DNA of 64,000 nt. Origin: Pseudomonas sp. BCA17. Lineage in GTDB: Bacteria; Pseudomonadota; Gammaproteobacteria; Pseudomonadales; Pseudomonadaceae. Below, piece after piece: positions 19,206-28,276 of this stretch. The stretch is from contig NZ_SGWI01000004.1 of NCBI RefSeq assembly GCF_004519405.1, forward strand, positions 62,001-126,000. The letters run 5' to 3'. Below the pieces are notes generated by a model. That model was not told the DNA's origin. It saw nothing but the letters and a program-made list of their open reading frames with translations, and made no database searches. Both the position numbers and the translations under genes were made by a program. Numbering within the stretch: the stretch's first letter is position 1; each line of letters begins with the position of its first letter.

Positions 19206-20239
19206 TGCGCGCCACCTTCAATACGTTGTTCGGCAGGCTGTTCGGTGTATTGCTGGTGGCTATTGTACTGGCGCATGTGCTGGCCTTCTTCTGGTTTCAC
19301 CACTACGGCCCGCCGCCACCGCCGCCCCAGGAAACCTTCGTCGAACAGCCGGACGGCACGATGAAGCCTCTGCCCAAACACCATCGCCCCTGGTTCGGTG
19401 GCCCGGTGGTGCCGCTGACGTTCCAGTTCATCTCGCTGATCATTGCCGCCTGGTACGGTGCCAAGCTGCTGAGCCGGCCGATCCAGCGCCTGAGCGCGGC
19501 GGCCGAACGCTTGAGCGTCGACCTCGACAGCCCGCCTCTCAACGAGTCCGGGCCACGCGAGGCACGCCAGGCCGCATCGACCTTCAACATGATGCAAAAA
19601 CGCATCCGCGAGCAGGTCAGTCAACGCGCGCGCATGCTCGCTGCGGTCTCCCATGACCTGCGCACCCCGTTGTCACGCCTCAAACTGCGCCTGGAACAGA
19701 TCGAAGACACCAAACTGCAAGGTCAGATGCGCCAGGACCTGGACGACATGATCGGCATGCTCGACGCCACCCTGAGCTACCTGCACGAACAACGTACCAG
19801 CGAAACCCGGCATTGGCTCGACGTCCAGGCACTGGTCGAATCCCTCAGCGAAAACGCCCAGGATCAAGGCTCCGACGTGCAGTTCGCCGGCACCTGTGCG
19901 CCCTTGCAGGTACAGCCAATGGCCCTGCGTTCATGCCTCAACAACCTGATCGACAACGCCCTGCGCTATGCCGGCACCGCACGCGTGGAGTTGGCGGACA
20001 GCCGCGAGGCCCTGGTGATCCGTGTGATCGACCACGGCCCCGGGATTGCAGCCGATAAGCGCGAGGCGGTATTCGAACCGTTCTTTCGCCTGGAGGGCTC
20101 ACGCAACCGTAACTCCGGCGGGGTCGGCCTGGGTATGACGATTGCCAGGGAAGCGGTGGAACGTCTCGGCGGCCACCTCAGCCTGGAAGACACGCCAGGC
20201 GGTGGCTTGACCGCCGTGATGTGGTTGCCGAGGGTTTAA
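19205..20239 (+). CDS. Two-component sensor histidine kinase
   Basis: A 344-residue membrane kinase. TM1 is about residues 9-29 and TM2 about 70-90, with a periplasmic loop of only about 40 residues between them. The loop starts HHYG and contains six consecutive prolines followed by KHHR. A HAMP segment, the His box MLAAVSHDLRTPLSRL and the ATPase boxes (NNLIDNALRYA, DHGPGI, GGVGLGMTIA) follow. The short loop argues against a large ligand-binding sensor domain. It works with the regulator encoded directly upstream. Its end overlaps the convergent transporter gene by four bases. Confidence 0.92.
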   Translation: MRATFNTLFGRLFGVLLVAIVLAHVLAFFWFHHYGPPPPPPQETFVEQPDGTMKPLPKHHRPWFGGPVVPLTFQFISLIIAAWYGAKLLSRPIQRLSAAAERLSVDLDSPPLNESGPREARQAASTFNMMQKRIREQVSQRARMLAAVSHDLRTPLSRLKLRLEQIEDTKLQGQMRQDLDDMIGMLDATLSYLHEQRTSETRHWLDVQALVESLSENAQDQGSDVQFAGTCAPLQVQPMALRSCLNNLIDNALRYAGTARVELADSREALVIRVIDHGPGIAADKREAVFEPFFRLEGSRNRNSGGVGLGMTIAREAVERLGGHLSLEDTPGGGLTAVMWLPRV

Positions 20240-21297
20240 AGCCGGTTATCTTCACGGCGCCCCTGAGCCTGGGTCGCGCTCCAATCCGTCAGCAGGCTGT
20301 AGGCCACCGCCAATAAGGTCGGGCCGATAAACAAACCGATGAAACCAAACGCAATCAAGCCGCCGAAAACACCCAGCAGCACGATCACCAGCGGCAGGTT
20401 GCCGCCCCGGCTGATCAGGTACGGCTTGAGTACGTTGTCTACGCCGCTGATGATGAACGTGCCCCACACACCGAGGAACACCGCGTAGGTGTAATCGCCC
20501 TTCCAGGCCAGCCAGGCCGTAGCCGGAATCCACACCAGCGGCGGCCCCATGGGAATCAGGCTGAGCAGGAACGTCACGATGCCCAGCACCAGTGCTCCAG
20601 GCACGCCGGCGATCAGGAAACCGATCAGTGCCAGCAGGGCCTGGGCCGCCGCAGTACCGATCACACCGTTGACCACCCGTTGCACGGTGCCCGCCACCAG
20701 TTCGATGTAGTAGCCGGCCCGCTCGCCGATCAAACGCTCCAACAGACGATGCACGAACACCGCCAACCGTGGCCCATCACGGTAAAAGAAGAACACGAAC
20801 ACCAGGCTCAGGGTCAGCTCAAGGATGCCGCCGCCGATCTGCGCGCTGCGCGCCAGCAGCCAGTTGCCGACCTGGCCCAGGTAAGGCTTGATGCTGACCA
20901 TCAGCGCCGCCCCCTGTTGGTCGATACTGTCCCACGTCGTCACCAGGCGCTCGCCGACAAAGGGGATCGAACTCAGCCAAGTCGGCGCGGCAGGCAGGCC
21001 ATCGACCTGGATATCCTTGATCAGGCCCACGGCATCACGTACATGATCGGCCAGGTTGAAACCCAACCATACCAGCGGCACCGCCACCAGCAGCATCCAG
21101 CCCAAGGTCAGGATGCCGGCGGCCAGGGATTCCCGCCCGCCCAGCCAGCGGGTGAGCAAACGCATCAGCGGCCAGCTGGCAAACGCCAGCACCGCGCCCC
21201 AGAACAGCGCCGACCAGAACGGCGCCATCACCCAGAAGCTGGCACCAAACAGCACCAGCAGCAGGATTTGCACCAGCAGGCGATCATTATTGAGCAT
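20236..21297 (-). CDS. AI-2E family transporter / PerM-like permease
   Basis: A 353-residue polytopic protein with about seven to eight membrane segments. The C-terminal half carries the family pattern, with GALVLGIVTFLLSLIPMGPP, VDNVLKPYLISRGGNLPL and GVFGGLIAFGFIGLFIGPTLL. Named members include the AI-2 exporter TqsA and YdiK/PerM. The sequence alone does not say which solute or ion is moved. It is a single gene convergent with the kinase gene. Confidence 0.88.
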   Translation of the reverse strand: MLNNDRLLVQILLLVLFGASFWVMAPFWSALFWGAVLAFASWPLMRLLTRWLGGRESLAAGILTLGWMLLVAVPLVWLGFNLADHVRDAVGLIKDIQVDGLPAAPTWLSSIPFVGERLVTTWDSIDQQGAALMVSIKPYLGQVGNWLLARSAQIGGGILELTLSLVFVFFFYRDGPRLAVFVHRLLERLIGERAGYYIELVAGTVQRVVNGVIGTAAAQALLALIGFLIAGVPGALVLGIVTFLLSLIPMGPPLVWIPATAWLAWKGDYTYAVFLGVWGTFIISGVDNVLKPYLISRGGNLPLVIVLLGVFGGLIAFGFIGLFIGPTLLAVAYSLLTDWSATQAQGRREDNRL

Positions 21298-21369
21298 TGG
21301 GTATCTCGAGAATAAGGCTGTAGGAAGAGAGCTTAGGCGAACGGCACGGGTCCGTTCGCCTGGTTACGG

Positions 21370-22188
21370 TCAGCGTATCAGATGCAGGTGCAAACCCTTG
21401 GCGTCACCGGTGCCGGTTTCCATGCGCGCGGCGCGCACACCGCTGTCGATCAGGCCTTGGCGCCAGGCTTCGGCCGTGGGCCCGGTCAAACTGACACGCA
21501 GGGTGGCGTCCAGGTTCAAGCCACGGGAGATCAAGGTCATCCAGGCGGGATCGGGTTCCCCGCCCAAGGCCGGGAAATCCAGCTCGCCGGTGCTTTTCAG
21601 TTCGCGAAGCAAGGTCGCCGACGTGGGCAGCAAGTCACCCAGGGGAGCGTTGGCATCCAACTGTTCCACATGCAGGTAGGCACGGCGGTTGCCACGGGTG
21701 ATGCCGTAAAGCGCCACCAGGGAATTGTCCTGCGGCGCGGCCAGACGCAACAACAGGTATTCCTGCTGGCCATCGGCACCGACCAGCTTGGCGTTGCCGA
21801 ATACTTCATTGGCCCACAGGCTGCTTTCGCCGCAATCACGGGCCTGGCACCAGAACAACAGCTGCGCGCCCTTGGCCTGCAACGCTTCGCGGGTCGCGGT
21901 AAACGCGGCGCTGGACGTGTGCTCGGCGGGCAACTCATAGGTAATCGCAGTGGCTTGGCCGCGCGCTGTGGCTTGGCCCTCGTAGCGCAACTGGCCGCTG
22001 ATCTTGCGGATTGCCCCCATGGGGTAGATGCGCTCCTTGGCTTCAGCGGGGCGGTAATCGACGATCTGCGCGTCGACCTGGCGGGACACTGCTGGCAGAT
22101 CCTGACTGCCCGGCACATCGGCGGCGAACACCAAAGGGCTGAAACAGCACAGCCCGAGGGCACGTATACAGCCTTCACGCAGGCTCAT
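21370..22188 (-). CDS. Exported DUF4892-type protein
   Basis: A 272-residue protein with a signal peptide ending CFSPLVFA-ADVPGSQDLPAV. The body (ERIYPMGAIRKISGQLRYEG, a CQARDCGESSLWANE segment with two cysteines, YLLLRLA) fits the Pseudomonas DUF4892 family, which has no assigned role. It is likely periplasmic, and the cysteine pair may form a disulfide. No convincing ribosome site precedes the ATG, so the start is less sure. Confidence 0.75.
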   Translation of the reverse strand: MSLREGCIRALGLCCFSPLVFAADVPGSQDLPAVSRQVDAQIVDYRPAEAKERIYPMGAIRKISGQLRYEGQATARGQATAITYELPAEHTSSAAFTATREALQAKGAQLLFWCQARDCGESSLWANEVFGNAKLVGADGQQEYLLLRLAAPQDNSLVALYGITRGNRRAYLHVEQLDANAPLGDLLPTSATLLRELKSTGELDFPALGGEPDPAWMTLISRGLNLDATLRVSLTGPTAEAWRQGLIDSGVRAARMETGTGDAKGLHLHLIR

Positions 22189-22290
22189 CGGATGATTGAG
22201 CCCTGGCCATTGGAGGTTGCAGCAGTTTCAAGATGGTTCATGGTTGACTCCCTTTCAATCCGCCCAGCCTCGGCAGTTGACCCCGCCAAG

Positions 22291-23145
22291 TCAAGGCGTG
22301 GAGAAGAACCGATTGAAACAGTCTGCAACAAGAACAGCGCCGGGCTCGTCATTCAGGTGTAAATGATGGCCGCCGGGCAGCGTGGTCACTGTGAAGGGTA
22401 GCTGAGAAAGCAATTCGGAATGTTTCGCCAACATGCCATCCGCCGCGACCACCAGCTGTGTAGGACACGCCACGCGCCGCACAAAAGCCATCGCCTGTTC
22501 ATCGGTCAGGCGAATCGGTGAGGCCAGGGTCAGTCGACTGTCGGTGCGCCAGGTGTAACCGTCCGGCACGGGCATCAAACCGCGCTGGGCCAGCAGTTCG
22601 GCGGCTTCGCGACTGACCGCGACCACACCTTTCATCCGCGCTTCCACCGCTCGATCAAGGGTGCTGTAGACCGGCTTGCGCTTGTCCTGCAGGTTCAATT
22701 GCGCCTGCAAGGCCATGCCCAATCGCTCGGCGGCGCTCTCACCGGCGGCGGTCGGCGGGATCACACCGTCGATCAATCCAAGGTGAGTCACCCGCTCCGG
22801 CAAAGCGCCCGCCAACACCAGCGAGACGATCGCGCCGAGGGAATGGCCAAGTAATGCAAAACGTTTCCAACCCAGTTGTTCGGCGACTTGCAGCACATCG
22901 AAGACGTAATCCCACAAGGCATAACCGGCCCCCGCAGGACGATGCGCCGAATGCCCATGCCCCGCCATATCCAGCGCGACCATGCGTACGCCCTGCAGTT
23001 TCGGCGCCAGCCGCGCAAAGCTGTTGGCGTTGTCCAGCCAGCCATGCAGGGCGATCACCGGCAGGCCGTCTTCGGGCCCGGAAAGGTGCGCCGCCAACTC
23101 GATGTGCGGCAAGCTGAGGCGCACTTCTTCGACCGGCGTACTCAT
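22291..23145 (-). CDS. Alpha/beta-fold hydrolase
   Basis: A 284-residue cytoplasmic hydrolase with HGWLDNANSF after strand beta-3, DMAGHGHS, the nucleophile elbow GHSLGA and a His-rich catalytic end GGHHLHLNDEP. Its start overlaps the stop of the next upstream hydrolase gene by four bases (ATGA). The two, with the nearby thioesterase and acyl-CoA ligase genes, form a same-strand series of ester/thioester enzymes. Substrate unknown. Confidence 0.87.
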   Translation of the reverse strand: MSTPVEEVRLSLPHIELAAHLSGPEDGLPVIALHGWLDNANSFARLAPKLQGVRMVALDMAGHGHSAHRPAGAGYALWDYVFDVLQVAEQLGWKRFALLGHSLGAIVSLVLAGALPERVTHLGLIDGVIPPTAAGESAAERLGMALQAQLNLQDKRKPVYSTLDRAVEARMKGVVAVSREAAELLAQRGLMPVPDGYTWRTDSRLTLASPIRLTDEQAMAFVRRVACPTQLVVAADGMLAKHSELLSQLPFTVTTLPGGHHLHLNDEPGAVLVADCFNRFFSTP

Positions 23146-23945
23146 GCGCAGCTGCGCTCGCGAGCTTCCCAGCGGGAGAACAGGTTCTTGATCAAGGTCG
23201 CGGTGTCCTGCGGACGTTCAAGGGGAAACATATGCCCGCCGGGCATCGTGAGCATTTCGCCCATAGGCAGGCGGCCTACGCCGCTGGCATGGTGCCGCAT
23301 CACTACCCGGCTCTGGCGCCCACGTACCACCGCCAGCGGCACTTTCAACTGCCGCACCTGGCCCGGGCTGGTGTGCGGTACGCCACGATAAATACTGATT
23401 TCGGTGGCAGGGTCGAAGCGCAGGCGCAGGCGATCGCCTACCTGTTGCAGGCCATGTTGCAGATAAGCATCAAAACATTCGGGGTCGAACCCACGAAACA
23501 GGGTTTTGCCGGCGAAGTAGCTGCGCGCGGCCTCCAGGTCGGCGAACTCTTCACGCCGGCCCAGGGTGCGCCCGGCCGGGGTCAGGCGGTCGATAAAACC
23601 GAAGCGTTTGGCGGCGCGGATCACCCAGCGGTCGGCACGGGTCAGCACCGGCGAATCCAGCATCACCACGCCGCGATACAACTGCGGGCAACGCATGGCC
23701 GCGTGCAGATGCAACACGCCACCGAGGGAGTGCCCGACGCCCCATACCGGCTCCGGCTGCTGCTCCAGATGGTGGATCAACTCATCTACCAGGTTGCGCC
23801 AGTTGTCATCCACCGGAAACCGCGGGTCATGACCATGCTGCGGCAAATGAGCCACCTCGTATTCCGGGGCCAGCGCGGCAAACAACTTGCCGTAGGTGGC
23901 CGAAGGAAAGCCATTGGCGTGGGCAAAAAATACGTGTTGCGACAT
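23142..23945 (-). CDS. Alpha/beta-fold hydrolase
   Basis: A 267-residue hydrolase with FAHANGFPSATY near the N-terminus, a GVGHSLGG nucleophile elbow and a C-terminal PGGHMFPLERP with the catalytic His. It has weak similarity to its downstream neighbour and is translationally coupled to it by an ATGA overlap. It is likely cytoplasmic. Substrate unknown. Confidence 0.87.
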   Translation of the reverse strand: MSQHVFFAHANGFPSATYGKLFAALAPEYEVAHLPQHGHDPRFPVDDNWRNLVDELIHHLEQQPEPVWGVGHSLGGVLHLHAAMRCPQLYRGVVMLDSPVLTRADRWVIRAAKRFGFIDRLTPAGRTLGRREEFADLEAARSYFAGKTLFRGFDPECFDAYLQHGLQQVGDRLRLRFDPATEISIYRGVPHTSPGQVRQLKVPLAVVRGRQSRVVMRHHASGVGRLPMGEMLTMPGGHMFPLERPQDTATLIKNLFSRWEARERSCA

Positions 23946-24042
23946 ACCGGACTCATCTACAGAAACAGAGGTGGATTGTCACCAGCCCCACGCCGTACAG
24001 CAATGACTGTAACTGCCAGGAATGATGACACTCACGCCATGC

Positions 24043-24486
24043 CTATCGCACGGGCGGGTTCTCGCCCAGCGGCACCACAGCCATGGTCAGGCGCGAGACG
24101 CAGTTGGTCTTGCCGTCATCGGCCGTCAGGCGGATGTCCCACACCTGAGTGGTACGGCCGATATGGATCGCCCGCGCCACCGCCGTCACGCGCCCGCTGC
24201 GCACGCCACGCAAGTGGTTGGCATTGATCTCCAGGCCCACGCAATAGAATTTGCTCGGATCGATGCACAGGTACGCCGCCATGGAACCGATACTCTCCGC
24301 CAGCACCACCGATGCGCCGCCGTGCAGCAGACCATAAGGCTGATGAGTCCGGTGATCGACCACCATGCTGGCAGTGAGTGACTCGTCGTCGAAACTTTCG
24401 AAACGAATATCCAGCAATTCACCGATGGTATTTTTCTGAATGGCGTTGAGTTGCTCGATATTGGGTTGGGTGCGCCACAAGCTCAT
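24043..24486 (-). CDS. PaaI/YdiI-type hotdog thioesterase
   Basis: A 147-residue single hotdog domain. The segment GLLHGGASVVLAESIGSMAA carries the HGG plus acidic residue used by 4HBT-type acyl-CoA thioesterases such as YdiI/EntH. It probably hydrolyses acyl-CoA esters in the cytoplasm. It sits 30 bases downstream of an acyl-CoA ligase gene on the same strand and is probably co-transcribed with it, so the pair would make and break CoA thioesters. Confidence 0.88.
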   Translation of the reverse strand: MSLWRTQPNIEQLNAIQKNTIGELLDIRFESFDDESLTASMVVDHRTHQPYGLLHGGASVVLAESIGSMAAYLCIDPSKFYCVGLEINANHLRGVRSGRVTAVARAIHIGRTTQVWDIRLTADDGKTNCVSRLTMAVVPLGENPPVR

Positions 24487-24516
24487 GGGGGTATCCTTAT
24501 TGATTTTATTACGCTC

Positions 24517-26163
24517 CTAATCCTGCCACAGAATGGACTCACTGCGCTCGCTCCAGGCATGCAGTTGAGCGCCATAGGTCGATTCGATCACATTGCGTTT
24601 TATCTTCAGGGTCGGGGTCAGAAAACCGTTTTCTACCGCCCAACTGTCTTTGACCACCACCAGCTGGCGCAGACGCTCATGCTTATCCAGCGCCTGGTTG
24701 ACCTGTTCCAGCCAGCACTCCAGCTCTCCCCTCAGTGCCTGCCGGTCCTCGCCCGCCGCCAGCACGCATAAACCTATCGGCGCGCTCAGCCCTTCGCCTA
24801 CCACGCACACCTGCTCGATGCGTGCATGTTCGGCCAGGCGGTTTTCAATCGGCGCCGGGGCCACGTACTTGCCCTTGCTGGTCTTGAAGATTTCCTTGAG
24901 CCGCCCGGTCAGGCGCAGGCGGCCGGCCGCATCCTGTTCACCCTTGTCACCCGTGCGCAGGAACCCGTCATCGGTGAGGGTCTCAGCGGTTTTCTGCGGG
25001 TCCTTGAAGTAGCCGAGCATGGTCGCGCCGCTGCGCACCTGCACTTCGCCCAACGGGTCGATGCGCACTTCCACCCCCGGGCATGGCAGGCCGATCCAGC
25101 CAAGCGTCTGTTGCCCGGGGCGGCACACATGGGAATAGCCACAGCTTTCAGTCATCCCATACACCTCCAGCACATCCAGCCCCAGGCGCTGATACCAGCG
25201 CAGCAGGGCCTCAGGCACCGGCGCTGCGCCGGATAACGCAATACGCAGCGCGTCCAGGCCCAAACCCGCGAGCACCTTGCGGCCCACATGCCGACCAATA
25301 AACGGCAGGCGCAACAGCCTGTCCAGGCGCTTTTGCGAGACCTTTGCGTACACACCCATCTGCAGTTTGGTCCAGATCCGTGGGACCCCGAACAACGCGG
25401 TCGGCCGCGCCCGGCGCAGGTCAGTCAGAAAGGTATCGAGGCTTTCAGCGAAAAACACCGTTTGCCCGGTATAGATCGACGCCAGCTCGACGAACATCCG
25501 CTCTGCCACATGGCACAACGGCAGGTACGACAGCAGCCGGTCGCCCTCCCCCAGGCCAAACAACTCGGTGCCTCGGGTGGCGGCAAAGCCCAGGGCGCCG
25601 AATGTTTGCATCACGCCCTTGGGCAACCCAGTGGTGCCGGAGGTGTAGACGATAGTGGCCAGGCTGGAGGCTTCGGCCTCGGGGTTATCCTGAATGGGTG
25701 AGCAGACCTGCAGATCGGCCCAAGTGAAATCGAAGTCGCCGGCCGGCCCCAGCGGCAGACGGATGGTCGACAACCCGGCCGGGATGCCGGGCGCCATGGC
25801 CGGCCAGTCATCCAACTTGCCGATCAGCGCCAGCGCCGCCTCGGAATGGGTCAGCACATGGGCAACGGAGTCGGCGGTGAGGTTGGGGTATAACGGGACC
25901 GAGACATGCCCGGCCATCCAGATCGCCAGGTCGGCGATGATCCAGTGTGCACAGTTTTTCGAGATCAGCGCGATATGCGAGCCCGGGGGCAGTTGCCGAG
26001 CACGCAGCCACTGCGCGGCGCAACGGGCCTGATGGCCGACTTCGCCCCAGGTGAGGGTCTGCACCTCGCCCCCACCGATGGGCTGCACGAGAAAGGGTTT
26101 GCGCGGATGCCGCGCTTCACGTTCGAAGAAGACCTGCAACGGCAAACGAAAAGCGACGGGCAT
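24517..26163 (-). CDS. AMP-dependent acyl-CoA synthetase (long-chain type)
   Basis: A 548-residue adenylate-forming ligase. The P-loop-like motif is TIVYTSGTTGLPKGVM. Family boxes VYGMTESCGYS, LRTGDKGEQDAAGRLRLTGR and the late KTSKGKYVAPAPIEN are present, the last matching the FACL15-type long-chain synthetases. It activates a fatty or other carboxylic acid with ATP and CoA. The start at 26163 is supported by AAAGGAG 8 bases upstream; a longer frame reaches 26232 without such a site. A perfect palindrome (26197-26218) lies between promoter and start. Confidence 0.9.
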   Translation of the reverse strand: MPVAFRLPLQVFFEREARHPRKPFLVQPIGGGEVQTLTWGEVGHQARCAAQWLRARQLPPGSHIALISKNCAHWIIADLAIWMAGHVSVPLYPNLTADSVAHVLTHSEAALALIGKLDDWPAMAPGIPAGLSTIRLPLGPAGDFDFTWADLQVCSPIQDNPEAEASSLATIVYTSGTTGLPKGVMQTFGALGFAATRGTELFGLGEGDRLLSYLPLCHVAERMFVELASIYTGQTVFFAESLDTFLTDLRRARPTALFGVPRIWTKLQMGVYAKVSQKRLDRLLRLPFIGRHVGRKVLAGLGLDALRIALSGAAPVPEALLRWYQRLGLDVLEVYGMTESCGYSHVCRPGQQTLGWIGLPCPGVEVRIDPLGEVQVRSGATMLGYFKDPQKTAETLTDDGFLRTGDKGEQDAAGRLRLTGRLKEIFKTSKGKYVAPAPIENRLAEHARIEQVCVVGEGLSAPIGLCVLAAGEDRQALRGELECWLEQVNQALDKHERLRQLVVVKDSWAVENGFLTPTLKIKRNVIESTYGAQLHAWSERSESILWQD

Positions 26164-26196
26164 GGGACGCGCTCCTTTGTGTGATCCGATGATAGC

Positions 26197-26218
26197 CAAC
26201 CAAGCACTTGCTTGGTTG
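26197..26218. promoter_or_regulatory. Perfect 10+2+10 palindrome, probable repressor operator
   Basis: CAACCAAGCA-CT-TGCTTGGTTG is a perfect inverted repeat lying 34 bases upstream of the acyl-CoA ligase start. It sits just downstream of TATAGT on the minus strand (26224-26219, a possible -10), so a bound protein would block transcription start. Size and symmetry fit a TetR-family site; the regulator is unknown. Confidence 0.6.
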
Positions 26219-26251
26219 ACTATATAGCACACAAAGCAGCGACCACTTTTC

Positions 26252-26701
26252 CTACGGGTTCTTCACGCTGACCAGGCTCATCAGCCCCGCCAGCGGAGAA
26301 TCACCCTCCAGCTCCGCCAGGCTGGCGGTGTGCATCGGTTGCGGTTGGCGCTGATGACCATGCTGCAAAAAGCTGATCAGGCAACCCACCAAAGGCTGGT
26401 GACTGACCAGCAGCACGTTGTCCTCGGTGTCGAGCTTTTCCAGCACCTGCAGCGGGTTGCCTTCGGGTGTCAGCCACGGCACCGTGCAGATCTCGGGCGT
26501 GAAACCCAACGCCTCGCGAACCAGCAGCGCTGTCTGCTGCGCCCGCACATAAGGGCTGGCGATGATCGCGCCGAGGGGCTGGCCGATCAGGTGCGCAGCA
26601 CTGCGCAACACTTCGGCGCGGCCATGCTCGGTGAGGTTGCGCTCGGCGTCGGTGCGCGCAAACCCTTCGGCCTCACCGTGCCGCAAGATCCACAGTTTCA
26701 C
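26252..26701 (-). CDS. sixA: Phosphohistidine phosphatase SixA
   Basis: A 149-residue member of the histidine phosphatase (RHG) superfamily. The N-terminal catalytic LRHGEAE (His8) and second-site VSHQPLVG are typical, as is the short length. SixA removes phosphate from phosphohistidine in HPt domains or in NPr of the nitrogen PTS. Its start overlaps the stop of the DUF4389 gene by four bases, and that gene follows gpsA by 10 bases, so gpsA-DUF4389-sixA is one operon, an order I recall from other pseudomonads. Confidence 0.92.
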   Translation of the reverse strand: MKLWILRHGEAEGFARTDAERNLTEHGRAEVLRSAAHLIGQPLGAIIASPYVRAQQTALLVREALGFTPEICTVPWLTPEGNPLQVLEKLDTEDNVLLVSHQPLVGCLISFLQHGHQRQPQPMHTASLAELEGDSPLAGLMSLVSVKNP

Positions 26702-27045
26702 AGTTTGGGCTCTTCATCACGCACCGGATGCGGCGCCGGCGGCACGCTGTGGGCGGCCTCGCCTTCCGGGGCGCGCGGCGTCGGCCAATCAGCGAATGGC
26801 CAGGGCTTCTGCTCGGTATGGAAGCTGCCGAAACGGCCGATCTGCGCCAGGAACTGACTGAGGCTGTCACCGAAGTTCATCAGGCCCAGGTTCGGCGCGC
26901 TGTAGACCAGGCGATAGATCAGTTGCACCAGCACCAGCGCGCCGAGCAGGAATTGCGCCACCTGCCACACCAGGGCAAACACCAGCATCCACACAATACG
27001 CAGGACGATGGACTCGTACTTGGGCGCTTCTTTCGGATCGTTCAT
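26698..27045 (-). CDS. DUF4389-family membrane protein
   Basis: A 115-residue protein with one or two membrane helices (VLRIVWMLVFALVWQVAQFL and the following LGALVLVQLIYRLVY). The C-terminus is proline-rich and soluble. This matches the DUF4389 family, which has no known role. The start at 27045 is set by GAGGA 8 bases upstream, which overlaps the end of gpsA. It is coupled on both sides to gpsA and sixA. Confidence 0.82.
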   Translation of the reverse strand: MNDPKEAPKYESIVLRIVWMLVFALVWQVAQFLLGALVLVQLIYRLVYSAPNLGLMNFGDSLSQFLAQIGRFGSFHTEQKPWPFADWPTPRAPEGEAAHSVPPAPHPVRDEEPKL

Positions 27046-27055
27046 GACGCGTTCC

Positions 27056-28081
27056 TCAGTTGAAACCACTGGTGGAAATAAAGTCGACATCGGTTTTCGG
27101 CTCAGCCCGCATCAGCAGCTCGATCACCTGGTTCAAGGTGCGCCCTTCAAACAGGATCGCATGCAGCCCAGCGACCAGCGGCATGTACACGCCGACTTCC
27201 TGGGCCTTGGCCTTCAGCACTTTGAGCGTGTTGACGCCCTCGGCCACTTCGCCCAGGCGCGTAACGGCATCCTCCAGGCTCAGGCCCTGGCCCAAGGCAA
27301 AACCGACCTGATAGTTACGGCTTTTGGGCGACGAGCAGGTGACGATCAAGTCCCCGACGCCGGCCAGGCCCAGGAACGTCATCGGGTTGGCGCCCTGGTT
27401 CACCGCGAAGCGGGTCATCTCGGCCAGTGCACGGGTAATCAGCATGCTTTTGGTGTTCTCGCCCATGCCCAAGGCGACCGCCATGCCTGCGATAATCGCG
27501 TAGACGTTTTTAAGCGCACCGCCCAGCTCGACGCCAAAGCGATCGCCACTGGCGTAAACGCGGAACGTACGGCCATGCAGCACGGCCTGCACGCGCTCGC
27601 ACAACACTTCGTCTTCACTGGCGACTACGGTGGCGGTCAGCGCGTGCTCGGCGACTTCCCGCGCCAGATTCGGCCCGGACAACACGCCGATGCGCGCCTG
27701 TGGAGCGATCTCTTCGAGGATTTCGCTCATCAGCTTGAAGGTGTGCGCCTCGATACCCTTGGTCAAGCTGACCAGCAGCTTGCCCGCCAAGCGTTCGGCG
27801 TGGGGGGCCAGCACCGAGCGCAAGGCGCTCGATGGCAGCGCGACGAAGCACAGGTCGCAGGCAGTGAGGGTTTCCAGCAGGTCCGTGACCGGTTCCACCG
27901 CCGGATGAATCTTGATGCCTTTAAGGTAACGGGGGTTTTCCCGATGCACGCGAATAGCTTCGGCCTGCTCGGGATCGCGCATCCACTGGCGCACCGCATG
28001 GCCGTTTTCAGCCAGCAGGTTAGCCACGGCGGTACCAAAACTTCCGCCTCCCAGGACCGCAATAGGGCGCTGTTCAGTCAT
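27056..28081 (-). CDS. gpsA: Glycerol-3-phosphate dehydrogenase [NAD(P)+]
   Basis: A 341-residue enzyme that reduces dihydroxyacetone phosphate to sn-glycerol 3-phosphate for phospholipid synthesis. It shows the N-terminal Rossmann motif [29 protein letters not shown], the catalytic Lys in [10 protein letters not shown] and the substrate segment [19 protein letters not shown]. The frame is open further upstream, but the ATG at 28081 puts the Rossmann motif at the usual distance from the N-terminus. It heads the gpsA-DUF4389-sixA operon. Confidence 0.96.
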   Translation of the reverse strand: MTEQRPIAVLGGGSFGTAVANLLAENGHAVRQWMRDPEQAEAIRVHRENPRYLKGIKIHPAVEPVTDLLETLTACDLCFVALPSSALRSVLAPHAERLAGKLLVSLTKGIEAHTFKLMSEILEEIAPQARIGVLSGPNLAREVAEHALTATVVASEDEVLCERVQAVLHGRTFRVYASGDRFGVELGGALKNVYAIIAGMAVALGMGENTKSMLITRALAEMTRFAVNQGANPMTFLGLAGVGDLIVTCSSPKSRNYQVGFALGQGLSLEDAVTRLGEVAEGVNTLKVLKAKAQEVGVYMPLVAGLHAILFEGRTLNQVIELLMRAEPKTDVDFISTSGFN

Positions 28082-28276
28082 ATGCAATCCGTTAATCCAT
28101 ACCAGTGGCGATAGCGGCATTATACGGAGCGACCCGCTTGCGGCCAGCCCCCGCGTCAATTCACATGCTTGTCGGAAAATGCCACATGTACGTGAAGTAA
28201 TTGCGAGTTCGACGACTGGCAAATGGCCCCACCTCAGTTAACATGGGCGGCTATTCGTCATTATCAAGGCCGTGCC

